Assembly: GCA_945939115.1 (NCBI GenBank)
Contig: CAMEVC010000013.1
Coordinates: 1-64,000 of the forward strand
Source of the DNA: an uncultured Eubacterium sp.
Lineage (GTDB): Bacteria; Bacillota; Clostridia; Lachnospirales; Lachnospiraceae
Direction: 5' to 3'
Length of the DNA stretch: 64,000 nt
Each line of letters begins with the position of its first letter. The first letter of the stretch is position 1. Positions 9,108-19,991 of this stretch are shown piece after piece. A program made the translations under genes and the position numbers. The notes below the pieces were generated by a model. It ran no database searches. It was not told the origin of the DNA and saw only the letters and a list, made by a program, of their open reading frames with translations.

Positions 9108-12100
9108 TTATGTTGTAGCAACATTTTTATCGCCAAACTCTTTCCTAAGATTATATAAAAGTTCTGATGAAACTCTTACATTCTGGCTTGATGGAAGTGC
9201 TATACGCTGTTTCTCCTTTGCACAGTAGATTATCACTGTATCCTTTCCATCAGAATCCTTTATCATATCGAATAAACGCTCCTTTACTGCTTCATATTCA
9301 GACACATTCGCAAATCTGAGCCAAAGTTTACGCGGCACACTGTCAAAACTGACAACATTATCAGCAATCAGTTTGGCATCTGAATCAACATTTGCCTGTA
9401 TTTTACCTGTAACAAATACCTTATTGGTTCCTTCAAGAATTTTTCTGCACTTCTCATATGCATTCGGAAAGAGAATAACCTCCGCACTGCCAACCAGGTC
9501 TTCCAACGTTACATATGCCATCTGTTTGCCGGTCTTAGTGGTAAGAACCTTAAGATTTCTTATCATACCACCGATAGTCTGCTTAGAGCCATCTGCAACT
9601 TTCGGCTCTCCAGTCTCCTCATCCACTGTGAAATCAGTAGTTCTCGCAGAAATATGTTTCTCCCACATTCCAGTATATTCATCCAGAGGATGTCCGGTAA
9701 CATACACACCCAGCACTTCCTTTTCTCTCTCAAGAAGATCCTCCTTATCAAACTCCTGTATCTGAGGAACTTTCATCTCCATGCTCTTTTTATCTTCATC
9801 ATCGGCAAAATCAAAGAGTGACATCTGCCCTGAGATGGCATCCTTGCTCTGTTTTACTGCGGAATCAATCATTCTTTCATACACATTCATCATACCTCTT
9901 CTTGTATCTCCAAATGTATCAAATGCACCTGCAAGAATCAGATGTTCAACCGTTCTTTTATTGATTGCCCCCGCCATTCTCGTAATAAAATCCTGCATAG
10001 AATGGAACAGTCCATTGCTGGTTCTCTCCTCGATTACCGCATTAATTGTAGGTTTACCCATGCTCTTAACCGCATCCAGACCGAATCTGATATTGCCCTC
10101 TTCCACAGAGAATTCTGATACAGAATGATTGACATCCGGCGGAAGAATCTTAATGCCCATTTCTCTTGCAGCAAGAATATACTCTGCCACTTTACTCGTC
10201 TTGTCTGTGACAGAAGATATGAGCCATGCCATATAGCTGACAGGAAAATGCACTTTTAAATATGCTGTCTGATAAGCAACAACTGCATAACATGCAGCAT
10301 GGGATTTGTTAAATGCATATTTAGCAAAATCCATCATTTCATCATATATTTTGTTAGCTGTATTCTCATCAATTCCATTCTTGATACAGCCCGGAACATT
10401 CAGTTCTTCATTACCATATACGAAATTCTGGCGTTCCTGTTCCATGACATCAAGTTTTTTCTTTGCCATGGCTCTTCGCACATTATCGCTTCCACCCCAT
10501 GAATATCCTGCCAGATCACGCACTATCTGCATTACCTGCTCCTGATACACCATACATCCATATGTCGGCTCAAGGATAGGCTCAAGCTGCGGACACTCGT
10601 AGGTTATATTTCCTGCGTTCTCCTTACCCTTGATATACTGTGGTATAAAATCCATCGGCCCCGGTCTGTACAGGGATATTCCCGCAATAAGATCCTCAAG
10701 ACAGTCGGGTTTTAATTCCTTCATGAAGTTTTTCATTCCACCACTCTCTAACTGGAATATACCGGCACATTTACCCTGGCTTATGCATTCATATACTGCC
10801 CTGTCATCATACGCAATATTATCTATTGAAAATCCGGGCTCTATCTCTTTCTCGCTCTGTTCTGTCTGCTGTATAACCGTAAGGTTTCGCAATCCCAGGA
10901 AATCGAATTTCAAAAGTCCGAGATGCTCAAGTGTCGGGCCTTCAAACTGCGTCACCTTGACATTATCTGCTCCAACTGCGACAGGTACATATTCTCCGAC
11001 ATCTTTCTTACTTATAAGTACGCCAGAGGCATGTACTGAGGCATGTCTTGGAAGCCCCTCCAGTCGCCTTGCCTTATCTATAAGGTCGTGAACCGTCTCG
11101 TCTGATTCATAAAGAGCTTTCAGGTCTGGATTTGGCTTAATATCCCTGTCCGGATTGCCATTCATGGCGCTGTCAATTGTCACTCCTACCTTCTGTGGTA
11201 TCATCTTGGCGATATTGTCAACCATCGCATAGGGAAGATCCATAACACGCCCCACATCTTTGATTACCGCCCTTGCCGCCATAGTACCAAATGTTATTAT
11301 CTGGCATACACATTCTTTGCCATATTTCTCAATTACATAATCTATTACCTTCTGTCGTCCCTCCGGTGCGAAATCAACGTCAATATCGGGCATTGATACT
11401 CGTTCCGGATTGAGGAAACGCTCGAATACAAGGTTATATTTTATCGGGTCAAGTGTAGTTATTCCAAGACAGTATGCCACAAGACTTCCCGCTGCCGAGC
11501 CTCGTCCCGGTCCAACCGGTATATCGTGCGTCTTGGCATAATTAATATAGTCCCATACAATAAGGAAATAATCCACATAGCCCATGGAATAAATAACAGA
11601 AAGCTCATAAGAAAGCCTCTGGAATATATCATTAGTATCCTCCGCCCTCTTTATTACAACATCCTTACGATCTGATACTATTGAATTCCTTGCCTTTTCT
11701 ATATACTCACCGACATCAATACCTGACGCTTTGTCGGGATACCTCTTCTTCAATCCCTCATAACACAAAGCGTTAAGATATACCCATGAATTCTTCCCAT
11801 ATTCTTCCGGCACATCAAAAGCTGGCAGCTTTGTGACACCGAATTCAATCTCAACATTACACCTCTGTGCTATTCTGTGAGTATTCTCAAGAGCCTCTGG
11901 CGCATATTTAAACAATTCTGCCATCTCTTCTTCTGACTTGAGATAGAACTGTCCGCCCTCATATCTCATTCTGTTCTCATCAGACAGCTTCTTTCCGGTC
12001 TGTATGCACAACAGAATATCATGGGCTTCCACATCATCTGCATATGTGTAATGCACATCATTAGTACACACCAGCCCTATGCCGGTCTCATCGTGCATAC

Positions 12101-12674
12101 GCATAAGCTGCGGATTGACGTATCTCTGCTCCGGTATTCCGTGATCCTGTAATTCCAGATAGAAATTATCCTTTCCAAATATCTTCTCATATTCAAGAGC
12201 CACATCCTTTGCTGTCTCGTACATTCCTCTTGACAGATACCTCTGAACCTCTCCGGCAAGACACGCACTGGTTGCAATAATACCCTCATGATACTTTGCA
12301 AGTATCTCCTTATCGACTCTCGGCTTATAATAAAACCCTTCCGTGAATCCAATAGACACGATTTTCATAAGATTCTGGTAACCGTGATTATTCTCAGCTA
12401 ACAGAACAAGATGATTATATTTGTCTTCGCTCTGCCCGGCCTCCTTATCAAAACGTGAACCCGGAGCAACATAAACCTCACATCCCAAAATTGGCTTAAT
12501 TCCAACTTTTCTTGCTGCTTCATAAAAGGCAATAACTCCATACATAACGCCGTGGTCTGTTATTGCAAGGCTGTCCATTCCAAGTGCCTTGGCCTGCTTA
12601 GTTATCTCACTGATTTTGCTGGAACCATCCAGCAGCGAATATTCTGTATGCACATGCAAATGTGTAAAACTCAT
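9108..12674 (-). CDS. dnaE: DNA polymerase III subunit alpha (DnaE)
   Basis: PHP domain (FTHLHVHTEYSLLDGSSKI), catalytic DIDVDFAPEGRQ, C-terminal OB fold; internal Met (MSFTHLHVHTEY) chosen. Confidence 0.96.
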   Translation of the reverse strand: MSFTHLHVHTEYSLLDGSSKISEITKQAKALGMDSLAITDHGVMYGVIAFYEAARKVGIKPILGCEVYVAPGSRFDKEAGQSEDKYNHLVLLAENNHGYQNLMKIVSIGFTEGFYYKPRVDKEILAKYHEGIIATSACLAGEVQRYLSRGMYETAKDVALEYEKIFGKDNFYLELQDHGIPEQRYVNPQLMRMHDETGIGLVCTNDVHYTYADDVEAHDILLCIQTGKKLSDENRMRYEGGQFYLKSEEEMAELFKYAPEALENTHRIAQRCNVEIEFGVTKLPAFDVPEEYGKNSWVYLNALCYEGLKKRYPDKASGIDVGEYIEKARNSIVSDRKDVVIKRAEDTNDIFQRLSYELSVIYSMGYVDYFLIVWDYINYAKTHDIPVGPGRGSAAGSLVAYCLGITTLDPIKYNLVFERFLNPERVSMPDIDVDFAPEGRQKVIDYVIEKYGKECVCQIITFGTMAARAVIKDVGRVMDLPYAMVDNIAKMIPQKVGVTIDSAMNGNPDRDIKPNPDLKALYESDETVHDLIDKARRLEGLPRHASVHASGVLISKKDVGEYVPVAVGADNVKVTQFEGPTLEHLGLLKFDFLGLRNLTVIQQTEQSEKEIEPGFSIDNIAYDDRAVYECISQGKCAGIFQLESGGMKNFMKELKPDCLEDLIAGISLYRPGPMDFIPQYIKGKENAGNITYECPQLEPILEPTYGCMVYQEQVMQIVRDLAGYSWGGSDNVRRAMAKKKLDVMEQERQNFVYGNEELNVPGCIKNGIDENTANKIYDEMMDFAKYAFNKSHAACYAVVAYQTAYLKVHFPVSYMAWLISSVTDKTSKVAEYILAAREMGIKILPPDVNHSVSEFSVEEGNIRFGLDAVKSMGKPTINAVIEERTSNGLFHSMQDFITRMAGAINKRTVEHLILAGAFDTFGDTRRGMMNVYERMIDSAVKQSKDAISGQMSLFDFADDEDKKSMEMKVPQIQEFDKEDLLEREKEVLGVYVTGHPLDEYTGMWEKHISARTTDFTVDEETGEPKVADGSKQTIGGMIRNLKVLTTKTGKQMAYVTLEDLVGSAEVILFPNAYEKCRKILEGTNKVFVTGKIQANVDSDAKLIADNVVSFDSVPRKLWLRFANVSEYEAVKERLFDMIKDSDGKDTVIIYCAKEKQRIALPSSQNVRVSSELLYNLRKEFGDKNVATT

Positions 12675-12824
12675 AAATTCTCCTCTTCTATAACAATACA
12701 ATAATTATGTATCTACCTGACATCCAATACAAAAAATATACCACATTTTTTTGTATATTCATATTCATAATTCATATATTTTGTGATATTCTATAGTAGT
12801 TAATTACACTGTATACTTAGTGGG

Positions 12825-13604
12825 GTGATAATCATGCTTATATCCGACATGGCGCCGGGCACTCCTATTTCATTAGAGCTTTCCATTGCAGATGCCCATT
12901 ACGAAATTCCTACAACTATTGTGTCTTCTAAACCGGGATATATTCTTATTGCGCCTTTTTCATTCAATGGTACTGTAATAGATTTAGATTCCAGCAGGAA
13001 TATGGTTATCAACATATATACCATAGATCCCCTAACAGAGAACCGCATAGTATGGAGGAATGTATGTCTTGAAACAATTTCATACAAGACAACATCCTTT
13101 GAATCTGCATATTACAAGATTTCAACCAATGCATTTGCGAGTCTGCCATCCACATGTGACAGGCGAAACGCCAGGCGCACCAGTATCAATGCGTCAGGAT
13201 GGATAATTCTTGATAGAGACGGCTTAAGAATACCAATAACCATTTGTAATGTCAGTGACCATGGATTATCATTTATAACCCCTGATAAACTTGATTCCGT
13301 CAGCACTAATATATATATAAACTTCTCGGATGAAGCACACGGCAAGAATTTTAATCTTAATTTCAAATGTATCATTGTCCGTACTTTGCCACACGGGGAA
13401 GACCATCTGTACGGATGCAGTATTCCTGTGCCATCCAGAGATTATCTTACATATGTTTTTCTTAAGAAGCTTGATTACAAAATAAACGCTGTCCAGAAAC
13501 AGGCTGATTTAATTAAATCCGATAAGACCACAGATAACACTGAAAAAGATAACACCGGAAAAGGTTTCCATTCTAATCTGGGAAATCATAAGTCACATAA
13601 TTAA
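12825..13604 (+). CDS. PilZ domain protein (putative c-di-GMP receptor, YcgR-like)
   Basis: RRNARR plus NVSDHGL match the PilZ RxxxR...(D/N)xSxxG signature. Confidence 0.8.
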   Translation: MIIMLISDMAPGTPISLELSIADAHYEIPTTIVSSKPGYILIAPFSFNGTVIDLDSSRNMVINIYTIDPLTENRIVWRNVCLETISYKTTSFESAYYKISTNAFASLPSTCDRRNARRTSINASGWIILDRDGLRIPITICNVSDHGLSFITPDKLDSVSTNIYINFSDEAHGKNFNLNFKCIIVRTLPHGEDHLYGCSIPVPSRDYLTYVFLKKLDYKINAVQKQADLIKSDKTTDNTEKDNTGKGFHSNLGNHKSHN

Positions 13605-13681
13605 AGGATGCCGCGGATATGTTACACCCTTGAAGGCTATTACATATCATCCGCGACACCCTTTCATTATATAATGTCTAT

Positions 13682-15802
13682 TTAATTGTTATCCTGTTCT
13701 GCCTCTGAATCCGGCTCAGTATCTGACTTCTTATCATCCCTGTTCCCAATATTCTTCCAGATATCACTCTCCGGCTCACCACTCACCGTTGATGAATAAC
13801 TTCCATCTTCATTGAATGTAACACTCTCTGCTACCTTCTCTGAGGTCGTGAAGGAAGAAGTATCAACTGGTTCCGGAATCCCCTTTGCTTCTCTGAATAT
13901 CTTCATGAATTCCTTACCTGTAATTGTCTCGTGGTCATACAGATATCTTGCAAGCTTATCGCACACATCCCTGTTTTCTGTAAGAATTTTCTTAGCTTCC
14001 TCATAGCATCTGCCAATAAGCTTCTTAACCTCATCATCAACTTCAGCCTCAGTAGCCTGGGCGCAATTCATGGATGCCCTTCCGCTAAGATACTCATCTT
14101 CTACCGTTGACAATGCCACCAGTCCGAATCTGTCTGACATACCGTATCTTGTAATCATAGTCTTGGCAAGGTTAGTAGCCTTCTTAATATCATCATAAGC
14201 ACCATTCGTAACTGAACCAAATACTACTTCCTCAGCGGCACGTCCACCCACAAGTGATATAAGGTCTGTCATAAGCTCATCCTTAGTCTCAAGATGCTTC
14301 TCTTCCTCCGGAAAATTCAGCACATATCCCAATGAGCCATTGGTATGAGGAATAATCGTAATCTTCTGTACCGGATCTGAATTATTCTTGATAGCCCTTA
14401 TAAGAGCGTGTCCTATTTCATGATAAGCAACAATCTGTTTTTCCTTCTTGCTTAAGACTCTCTCCTTCTTCTCCTTACCTGCAACTACAGTGTCAAATGC
14501 TCCCAGCAGATCCTTCTGTGTAACTACATGTCTGCCATTCTTGACAGCAGCGATAGCAGCCTCATTAATAATATTAGCAAGGTCAGAACCAACAAGTCCG
14601 CTAGTTGCCATCGCTATCTCTTCAAAATCTACAGTATCATCCATAAGCACATCCTTAGAATGAACCTTGAGAGTCTCTATTCTTCCCTTCTTATCAGGTC
14701 TGTCAACTGTAATTCTTCTGTCAAGTCGTCCCGGTCTTAACAGGGCTTTATCAAGCACTTCCGGTCTGTTAGTAGCGGCAAGAATGAAAATCCCCTTGGA
14801 AGAATCAAATCCGTCCATCTCAGCGAGGAGCTGGTTAAGTGTCTGCTCACGCTCATCATTACCACCGCCATATCTTGAATCTCTGCTCTTACCAATAGCG
14901 TCAATCTCATCAATAAATACTATACACGGAGCCTGTTTAGTAGCCTCCTTAAAAAGATCCCTCACTCTTGACGCACCCACTCCGACAAACATCTCAACAA
15001 AATCCGAGCCGGCAAGTGAGAAAAACGGCACATCTGCCTCGCCTGCTACAGCCTTTGCAAGAAGCGTCTTACCTGTTCCCGGAGGTCCCACAAGAAGTGC
15101 CCCCTTCGGCAGCTTGGCACCAATCTTAGAGTACTTATCAGGATTGTGGAGGAAATCAACTATCTCAGTAAGCGATTCCTTTGCCTCATCCTGTCCTGCA
15201 ACATCCTTGAAAGTAACTCCTGTCTTCTTCTGCACATAAACCTTGGCAGTACTCTTTCCAACGCCCATGCCGCCCATCATTCCGCCACTCTTGGCTATTC
15301 TTCTGTAGACAAATGCAAATATCACATAAATAAACAATATCGGAAGTACATATGCCAGCAGGAATTCTACTATAGAAGAACTTGAGTCCGGAATGTATCC
15401 CTCAAACTCAATTCCCTTTCTCTTAAGAAGAGGCACAAGAGATTCATCATTGACATAACCTGTGTAATAGGTATATGAAACACCGGCAATTCCTGATTCC
15501 GATTCCTCATCCACAGGTGTAATAAGAATTCTGTCCTGCTCGAGAGCCACCTTCTTTACCTTGCCCTCATCAATCATCTGCATAAAGCTGTCATAGCTTA
15601 TTTCCTTGTATGTTGCATTCCTAAACATATTGCTAAGAAGCGTCAATCCAATAAATGTAACTACAGCAGCAATAATAATGAAAATTATTAAGTTAACATT
15701 CTTCGGTTTCTTATTATTGTTGTTATTGTTTCGATTATTGTTATTGTCACGGTTATCATTATTATAACCATTCCCATAACCATTATTATTATAATTATCC
15801 AT
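13682..15802 (-). CDS. ftsH: ATP-dependent zinc metalloprotease FtsH
   Basis: GPPGTGKTLLAKAVAGEA, SRH region (LRPGRLDRRI), HEIGH zinc site; Asn-rich N-terminus. Confidence 0.97.
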   Translation of the reverse strand: MDNYNNNGYGNGYNNDNRDNNNNRNNNNNNKKPKNVNLIIFIIIAAVVTFIGLTLLSNMFRNATYKEISYDSFMQMIDEGKVKKVALEQDRILITPVDEESESGIAGVSYTYYTGYVNDESLVPLLKRKGIEFEGYIPDSSSSIVEFLLAYVLPILFIYVIFAFVYRRIAKSGGMMGGMGVGKSTAKVYVQKKTGVTFKDVAGQDEAKESLTEIVDFLHNPDKYSKIGAKLPKGALLVGPPGTGKTLLAKAVAGEADVPFFSLAGSDFVEMFVGVGASRVRDLFKEATKQAPCIVFIDEIDAIGKSRDSRYGGGNDEREQTLNQLLAEMDGFDSSKGIFILAATNRPEVLDKALLRPGRLDRRITVDRPDKKGRIETLKVHSKDVLMDDTVDFEEIAMATSGLVGSDLANIINEAAIAAVKNGRHVVTQKDLLGAFDTVVAGKEKKERVLSKKEKQIVAYHEIGHALIRAIKNNSDPVQKITIIPHTNGSLGYVLNFPEEEKHLETKDELMTDLISLVGGRAAEEVVFGSVTNGAYDDIKKATNLAKTMITRYGMSDRFGLVALSTVEDEYLSGRASMNCAQATEAEVDDEVKKLIGRCYEEAKKILTENRDVCDKLARYLYDHETITGKEFMKIFREAKGIPEPVDTSSFTTSEKVAESVTFNEDGSYSSTVSGEPESDIWKNIGNRDDKKSDTEPDSEAEQDNN

Positions 15803-16025
15803 GATCTTCTCCTGTTATGATAATATGCTTACTAAAGCATTTCCAAATAAGCATGTTTCCATTATAAAGAAGGGAAAAATATAAATCAACTAAAAACTAT
15901 CTCTTTAATAAGATGTTTATATTTACTTTATATTATTAGTTTTTTTTATTAAACTATGGAAATTTATTATGTATGGCTGTATAATATCGAAGTATTTTTT
16001 TTGCATACGCAGATTGGAGGAAGGA

Positions 16026-17639
16026 ATGGCTGTTAAATACGTATTTGTAACAGGTGGTGTTGTTTCCGGTCTTGGAAAAGGAATCACGGCTGCCTCTTTA
16101 GGCAGACTTCTTAAAGCCCGTGGTTTTTCAGTTACCATGCAGAAGTTTGACCCTTATATCAACATTGATCCCGGTACTATGAACCCAATTCAGCACGGTG
16201 AAGTCTTCGTAACAGATGACGGTGCAGAAACTGATTTGGATCTAGGACATTACGAGAGATTTATCGATGAAAGCCTTAACAAGAATTCAAATGTAACTAC
16301 AGGTAAGGTTTACTGGTCTGTATTACAGAAGGAGCGCCGTGGAGATTTCGGCGGAGGCACAGTTCAGGTAATCCCTCATATCACTAATGAGATCAAGAGC
16401 AGGTTCTACAGAGATTATTCAACAGATGAAACAAAGATTGCAATCATCGAAGTCGGTGGCACTGTCGGTGACATTGAGAGCCAGCCTTTCCTTGAAGCTA
16501 TAAGACAGTTCCAGCATGAAGTTGGACATGAGAACGCAATTCTCATACATGTAACATTAATACCTTATCTTAAAGCATCAGGAGAGATGAAGACCAAGCC
16601 AACTCAGGCAAGCGTTAAGGAACTTCAGGGAATGGGTATTCGTCCGGACATTCTTGTATGCCGTACAGAACATCCTCTTGAATCAGGAATAAAGGATAAG
16701 ATAGCTCTTTTCTGTAACGTTCCTAAGTCACATGTTTTACAGAACCTTGATGTTGAGATACTTTATGACGCTCCTCTTGCAATGGAGGAAGAACATCTTG
16801 CCCAGGTAGCATGTGAGTGCCTTAAGCTCGACTGCCCTGAACCGGATCTCGATGAATGGAGAGCAATGTGCAAGGCATGGAAGAATCCAACCAAGAAAGT
16901 AACAGTAGCTTTAGTCGGTAAATATATACAGCTTCATGACGCTTATATCAGTGTTGTTGAGGCCTTAAAGCACGGTGGTGTATTCAATTCCTGCGATGTC
17001 AATATCAAATGGATTGATTCCGAGACAGTAACCCCGAATACAGTAGGTGAACTTCTCTCTGATGTATCAGGAATCCTTGTCCCAGGTGGATTTGGTGACA
17101 GAGGAACCGAAGGAAAGATACAGGCTATCAGATATGCAAGAGAGAATAATATCCCATTCCTTGGCCTGTGCCTTGGTATGCAGTTATCTATTGTAGAATT
17201 CGCAAGAGATGTTATCGGATATGACGATGCCCACAGCGTTGAACTTAATCCTAACACGACGCATCCTGTTATACATCTTATGCCGGACCAGGAGGGCATT
17301 GATGATATAGGAGGTACCTTAAGACTTGGGTCTTATCCTTGTGTTCTTGATAAGAGCAGTAAGGCTTATGAACTCTATGGTGAAGAACTCATCCATGAAC
17401 GTCACAGACACAGATATGAAGTAAACAACGACTACAGAAAAGTCCTTACTGAGAACGGCATGTTGCTTTCAGGAATTTCTCCTGATGGAAGAATTGTTGA
17501 GATGATTGAATTAAAGAATCATCCGTGGTTTATTGCCACTCAGGCACATCCAGAATTAAAATCAAGACCAAACCGTCCGCATCCGCTTTTCAGGGGATTT
17601 ATATCTGCGGCTCTTGATTATCAGGACAAGCACATATAA
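16026..17639 (+). CDS. pyrG: CTP synthase
   Basis: [30 protein letters not shown]; glutaminase [21 protein letters not shown] upstream of ATG 16026. Confidence 0.97.
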   Translation: MAVKYVFVTGGVVSGLGKGITAASLGRLLKARGFSVTMQKFDPYINIDPGTMNPIQHGEVFVTDDGAETDLDLGHYERFIDESLNKNSNVTTGKVYWSVLQKERRGDFGGGTVQVIPHITNEIKSRFYRDYSTDETKIAIIEVGGTVGDIESQPFLEAIRQFQHEVGHENAILIHVTLIPYLKASGEMKTKPTQASVKELQGMGIRPDILVCRTEHPLESGIKDKIALFCNVPKSHVLQNLDVEILYDAPLAMEEEHLAQVACECLKLDCPEPDLDEWRAMCKAWKNPTKKVTVALVGKYIQLHDAYISVVEALKHGGVFNSCDVNIKWIDSETVTPNTVGELLSDVSGILVPGGFGDRGTEGKIQAIRYARENNIPFLGLCLGMQLSIVEFARDVIGYDDAHSVELNPNTTHPVIHLMPDQEGIDDIGGTLRLGSYPCVLDKSSKAYELYGEELIHERHRHRYEVNNDYRKVLTENGMLLSGISPDGRIVEMIELKNHPWFIATQAHPELKSRPNRPHPLFRGFISAALDYQDKHI

Positions 17640-17694
17640 TCAGTTGCTACTGATTATACTCTATATTAAATAGCGCGTCTTACGGCGCGCCATA

Positions 17695-17735
17695 AAAAAG
17701 CACCACCTGACCTCTGTCTGTCAGGTGGTGTTTTC
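17695..17735. terminator. Bidirectional rho-independent terminator between pyrG and the BlaI-family gene
   Basis: CACCACCTGAC-ctctgtct-GTCAGGTGGTG perfect 11-bp stem flanked by an A-run and a T-rich run. Confidence 0.9.
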
Positions 17736-17744
17736 ATTAACCTA

Positions 17745-18134
17745 TTACTTGTTGAGTCCGTTAAGAATCTTTTTGATTCTCTTGATTTCATCGTCTTCTA
17801 ACTTCTGTGATTCACAGATAGAAGCAACCATATCTGCAGCCTTTCCATTATACCAGAAATCAGCCTCTTCCTTTAAAAGCTGTCTTCTGTACTCTTCTTC
17901 TGTTCGAAGTGGGTGAATGAATGCTGCCTTACCCCTGCGGTATGTATCAACAAATCTCTTGTCCTTTAACTTACCTACAAAAGTAACAACTGTCGTTCTT
18001 GCATATTCCTTACCGTGATCATCTCTTAACTGATCGATAAGATCCTGTACAGGAATATCCTGCTGTGCCTCCCATATAAGCTTCATAATCAACGCTTCAC
18101 ATGGACTTAACTCATTAAAATGATTTCTGCTCAT
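17745..18134 (-). CDS. BlaI/MecI/CopY family transcriptional regulator
   Basis: LSPCEALIMKLIWEAQQDIPVQDLIDQLRDDHGKEYARTTVVTFVGKLKDKRFV. Confidence 0.88.
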   Translation of the reverse strand: MSRNHFNELSPCEALIMKLIWEAQQDIPVQDLIDQLRDDHGKEYARTTVVTFVGKLKDKRFVDTYRRGKAAFIHPLRTEEEYRRQLLKEEADFWYNGKAADMVASICESQKLEDDEIKRIKKILNGLNK

Positions 18135-18218
18135 ATACCCTCCTTAGGTTAACATATAGATATACGTATGGTTATTATAATACTACTAATTCAATTTTAC
18201 AACAGAAAAATAGCAATT

Positions 18219-18902
18219 TTATAATTGAATTACTGAAAGTCTGTAACCTTCATATGTATATTCGACAATTGTAATATTTTTCAGCGTCCCGCATTCATAT
18301 GCCGACACTGTGTTCTTGTCTATTTTGTATACTATTTTACTCAAAATGTCAAGTACTCCTAAACTCGTTGCTTTGCCATATGCCTCCTTTAATGTCCATA
18401 TTCTGAAGAATCTCTCATCGGTATCCTGCTCCTTAATCCAGTCCGCCTCCGACTTGTCAAAGAAGCGTTCAGCCAGACTAATACTGGCTTTGCGGCCTCC
18501 TTCAATATCAATTCCTACTGGTCTGTCTGACACTGCACAGGCTACATATTTACCCGAATGAGATATATTAAAAAATATTTCCGGATGAGAAAAAAATTTT
18601 GGTTTTCCATATACATCACATATAATTTCATAATTATAATTCGAATTATTTGCATTCAGTACAGAATAAAAATCTATATACTGCAAAGGAACATTCTTAG
18701 TTTCTTCATCATGTTTCTTTGTCTCAATCCACTTTCCCACAGCATAATTAAGAAGCAATCCTGCCGCAACACTCTGCATGCGGCTGTCAGGATTTTTAAT
18801 TCTTGCTGCTTTTTCTTTTCTGTATTCAGAAAGAAGTGAATAACCTCTGTCATACTCATTGCTATACCTCAAGGGTTCAATATCTGTTATAAATACCATC
18901 AT
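18219..18902 (-). CDS. 4'-phosphopantetheinyl transferase, Sfp type
   Basis: NISHSGKYVACAVSDRPVGIDIE and FFRIWTLKEAYGKATSLG; start taken at internal Met (MVFITDIEP). Confidence 0.93.
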   Translation of the reverse strand: MMVFITDIEPLRYSNEYDRGYSLLSEYRKEKAARIKNPDSRMQSVAAGLLLNYAVGKWIETKKHDEETKNVPLQYIDFYSVLNANNSNYNYEIICDVYGKPKFFSHPEIFFNISHSGKYVACAVSDRPVGIDIEGGRKASISLAERFFDKSEADWIKEQDTDERFFRIWTLKEAYGKATSLGVLDILSKIVYKIDKNTVSAYECGTLKNITIVEYTYEGYRLSVIQL

Positions 18903-18944
18903 AACCTTATACCACCTCGTATTATATGCCAATCCGGCTCACTC

Positions 18945-19991
18945 TTACATCATATACCATGGCAGAAGTACTGCTCTTAAATATTTTGTAAAGGGCAGGT
19001 ACACAGTTATATTGATAAATACAGGACACAATATAAGACACGCAATAAGAAGTACCGGTATCAATGCAATCATTCCTGATTCGCTCCTTACAACCGTTGC
19101 CACAATCCATGCAAAGACCGTTACGGCTGCCACATAAATACACATTTTAAATATGTCCGATGCTCCTTGTAACTCACCCGTCACAGCAAGTGTTATAACA
19201 ACTGATACAGCGAAAAGAAGACTCCCGATAAGTGCATACAGCGGTTTCCCTACAATCCTGTAAGACTTAGGCAGTGTGATAAATGCACCTTTTCCTGCAT
19301 CAATATAATACTGTACAATTCCAAAGAGTCCCGCAATATAGACGAGTATCATAAGTATAGGTCTTACAGGGAAGGTTCCCGTCTTATCTTCAAGCTTCTC
19401 CATTTCCCCGGAATCTGTACTGTCCAGTATCTTAAACTCAATTTTAAATGTTTCATCCCCTGCCAGATATTCAGCATAGCCTTCTCTTATTTTCTCCTCG
19501 GCTCGTACTGCATGTTTTTCAAATGCCTTTACAGATTTCACATAATTAATTGCAATCTCCGGCGAATATGCCTTAAACATTGCTGAGAAAAATATCTCAT
19601 TAGTCATTGAACTCACGAAATCCGACCTGCATATCAGCAGTTTCACAACCCCATCATACTGTCCGCTGTCGAGCTTTTCTGTAAGATTTCTCCCTATAAT
19701 ATATCCACACTCTGTCCCGTTATCCTCAATGTCTCTTTCGAGTGCCTCAGCGGATTCCGCCTCATAGAAATCTACCGAATAGTCTCCATTGATAAGATAA
19801 TTCTTAGTCATAACAGCACAGGCATCATCATCCTGCATCACTATTCCCACACGTGGTCGTTCCACCCTGTTAAGCGATGAAACATTAGTGATAATTCCTG
19901 CAATTATGGGCATCATAACTATAAATGCTATAATGACAGGATTCTTCAATTGTCTTTTTACCAGAAGATAAAGCCAGAATATAAGTCTCAT
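18945..19991 (-). CDS. ABC-2 type transporter permease
   Basis: N-terminal TM, large extracytoplasmic loop, cluster of C-terminal TMs; overlaps the next permease. Confidence 0.8.
   Translation of the reverse strand: MRLIFWLYLLVKRQLKNPVIIAFIVMMPIIAGIITNVSSLNRVERPRVGIVMQDDDACAVMTKNYLINGDYSVDFYEAESAEALERDIEDNGTECGYIIGRNLTEKLDSGQYDGVVKLLICRSDFVSSMTNEIFFSAMFKAYSPEIAINYVKSVKAFEKHAVRAEEKIREGYAEYLAGDETFKIEFKILDSTDSGEMEKLEDKTGTFPVRPILMILVYIAGLFGIVQYYIDAGKGAFITLPKSYRIVGKPLYALIGSLLFAVSVVITLAVTGELQGASDIFKMCIYVAAVTVFAWIVATVVRSESGMIALIPVLLIACLILCPVFINITVYLPFTKYLRAVLLPWYMM

Noticed and set aside
13600-13670. Hairpin between the PilZ gene and ftsH (CGCGGATATG...CATATCATCCGCG)
   Set aside because: Could be a convergent terminator, but the stem needs a 2-3 nt bulge and has no clear T-run.
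14667-15239. 190-aa plus-strand ORF antisense to ftsH
   Set aside because: Mirror ORF from codon bias; ftsH on the opposite strand is unambiguous.
18125-18180. BlaI-type operator upstream of the BlaI gene (ATACGTAT-like palindrome)
   Set aside because: Match to the TACA/TGTA dyad is poor and short; expected by chance in AT-rich DNA.
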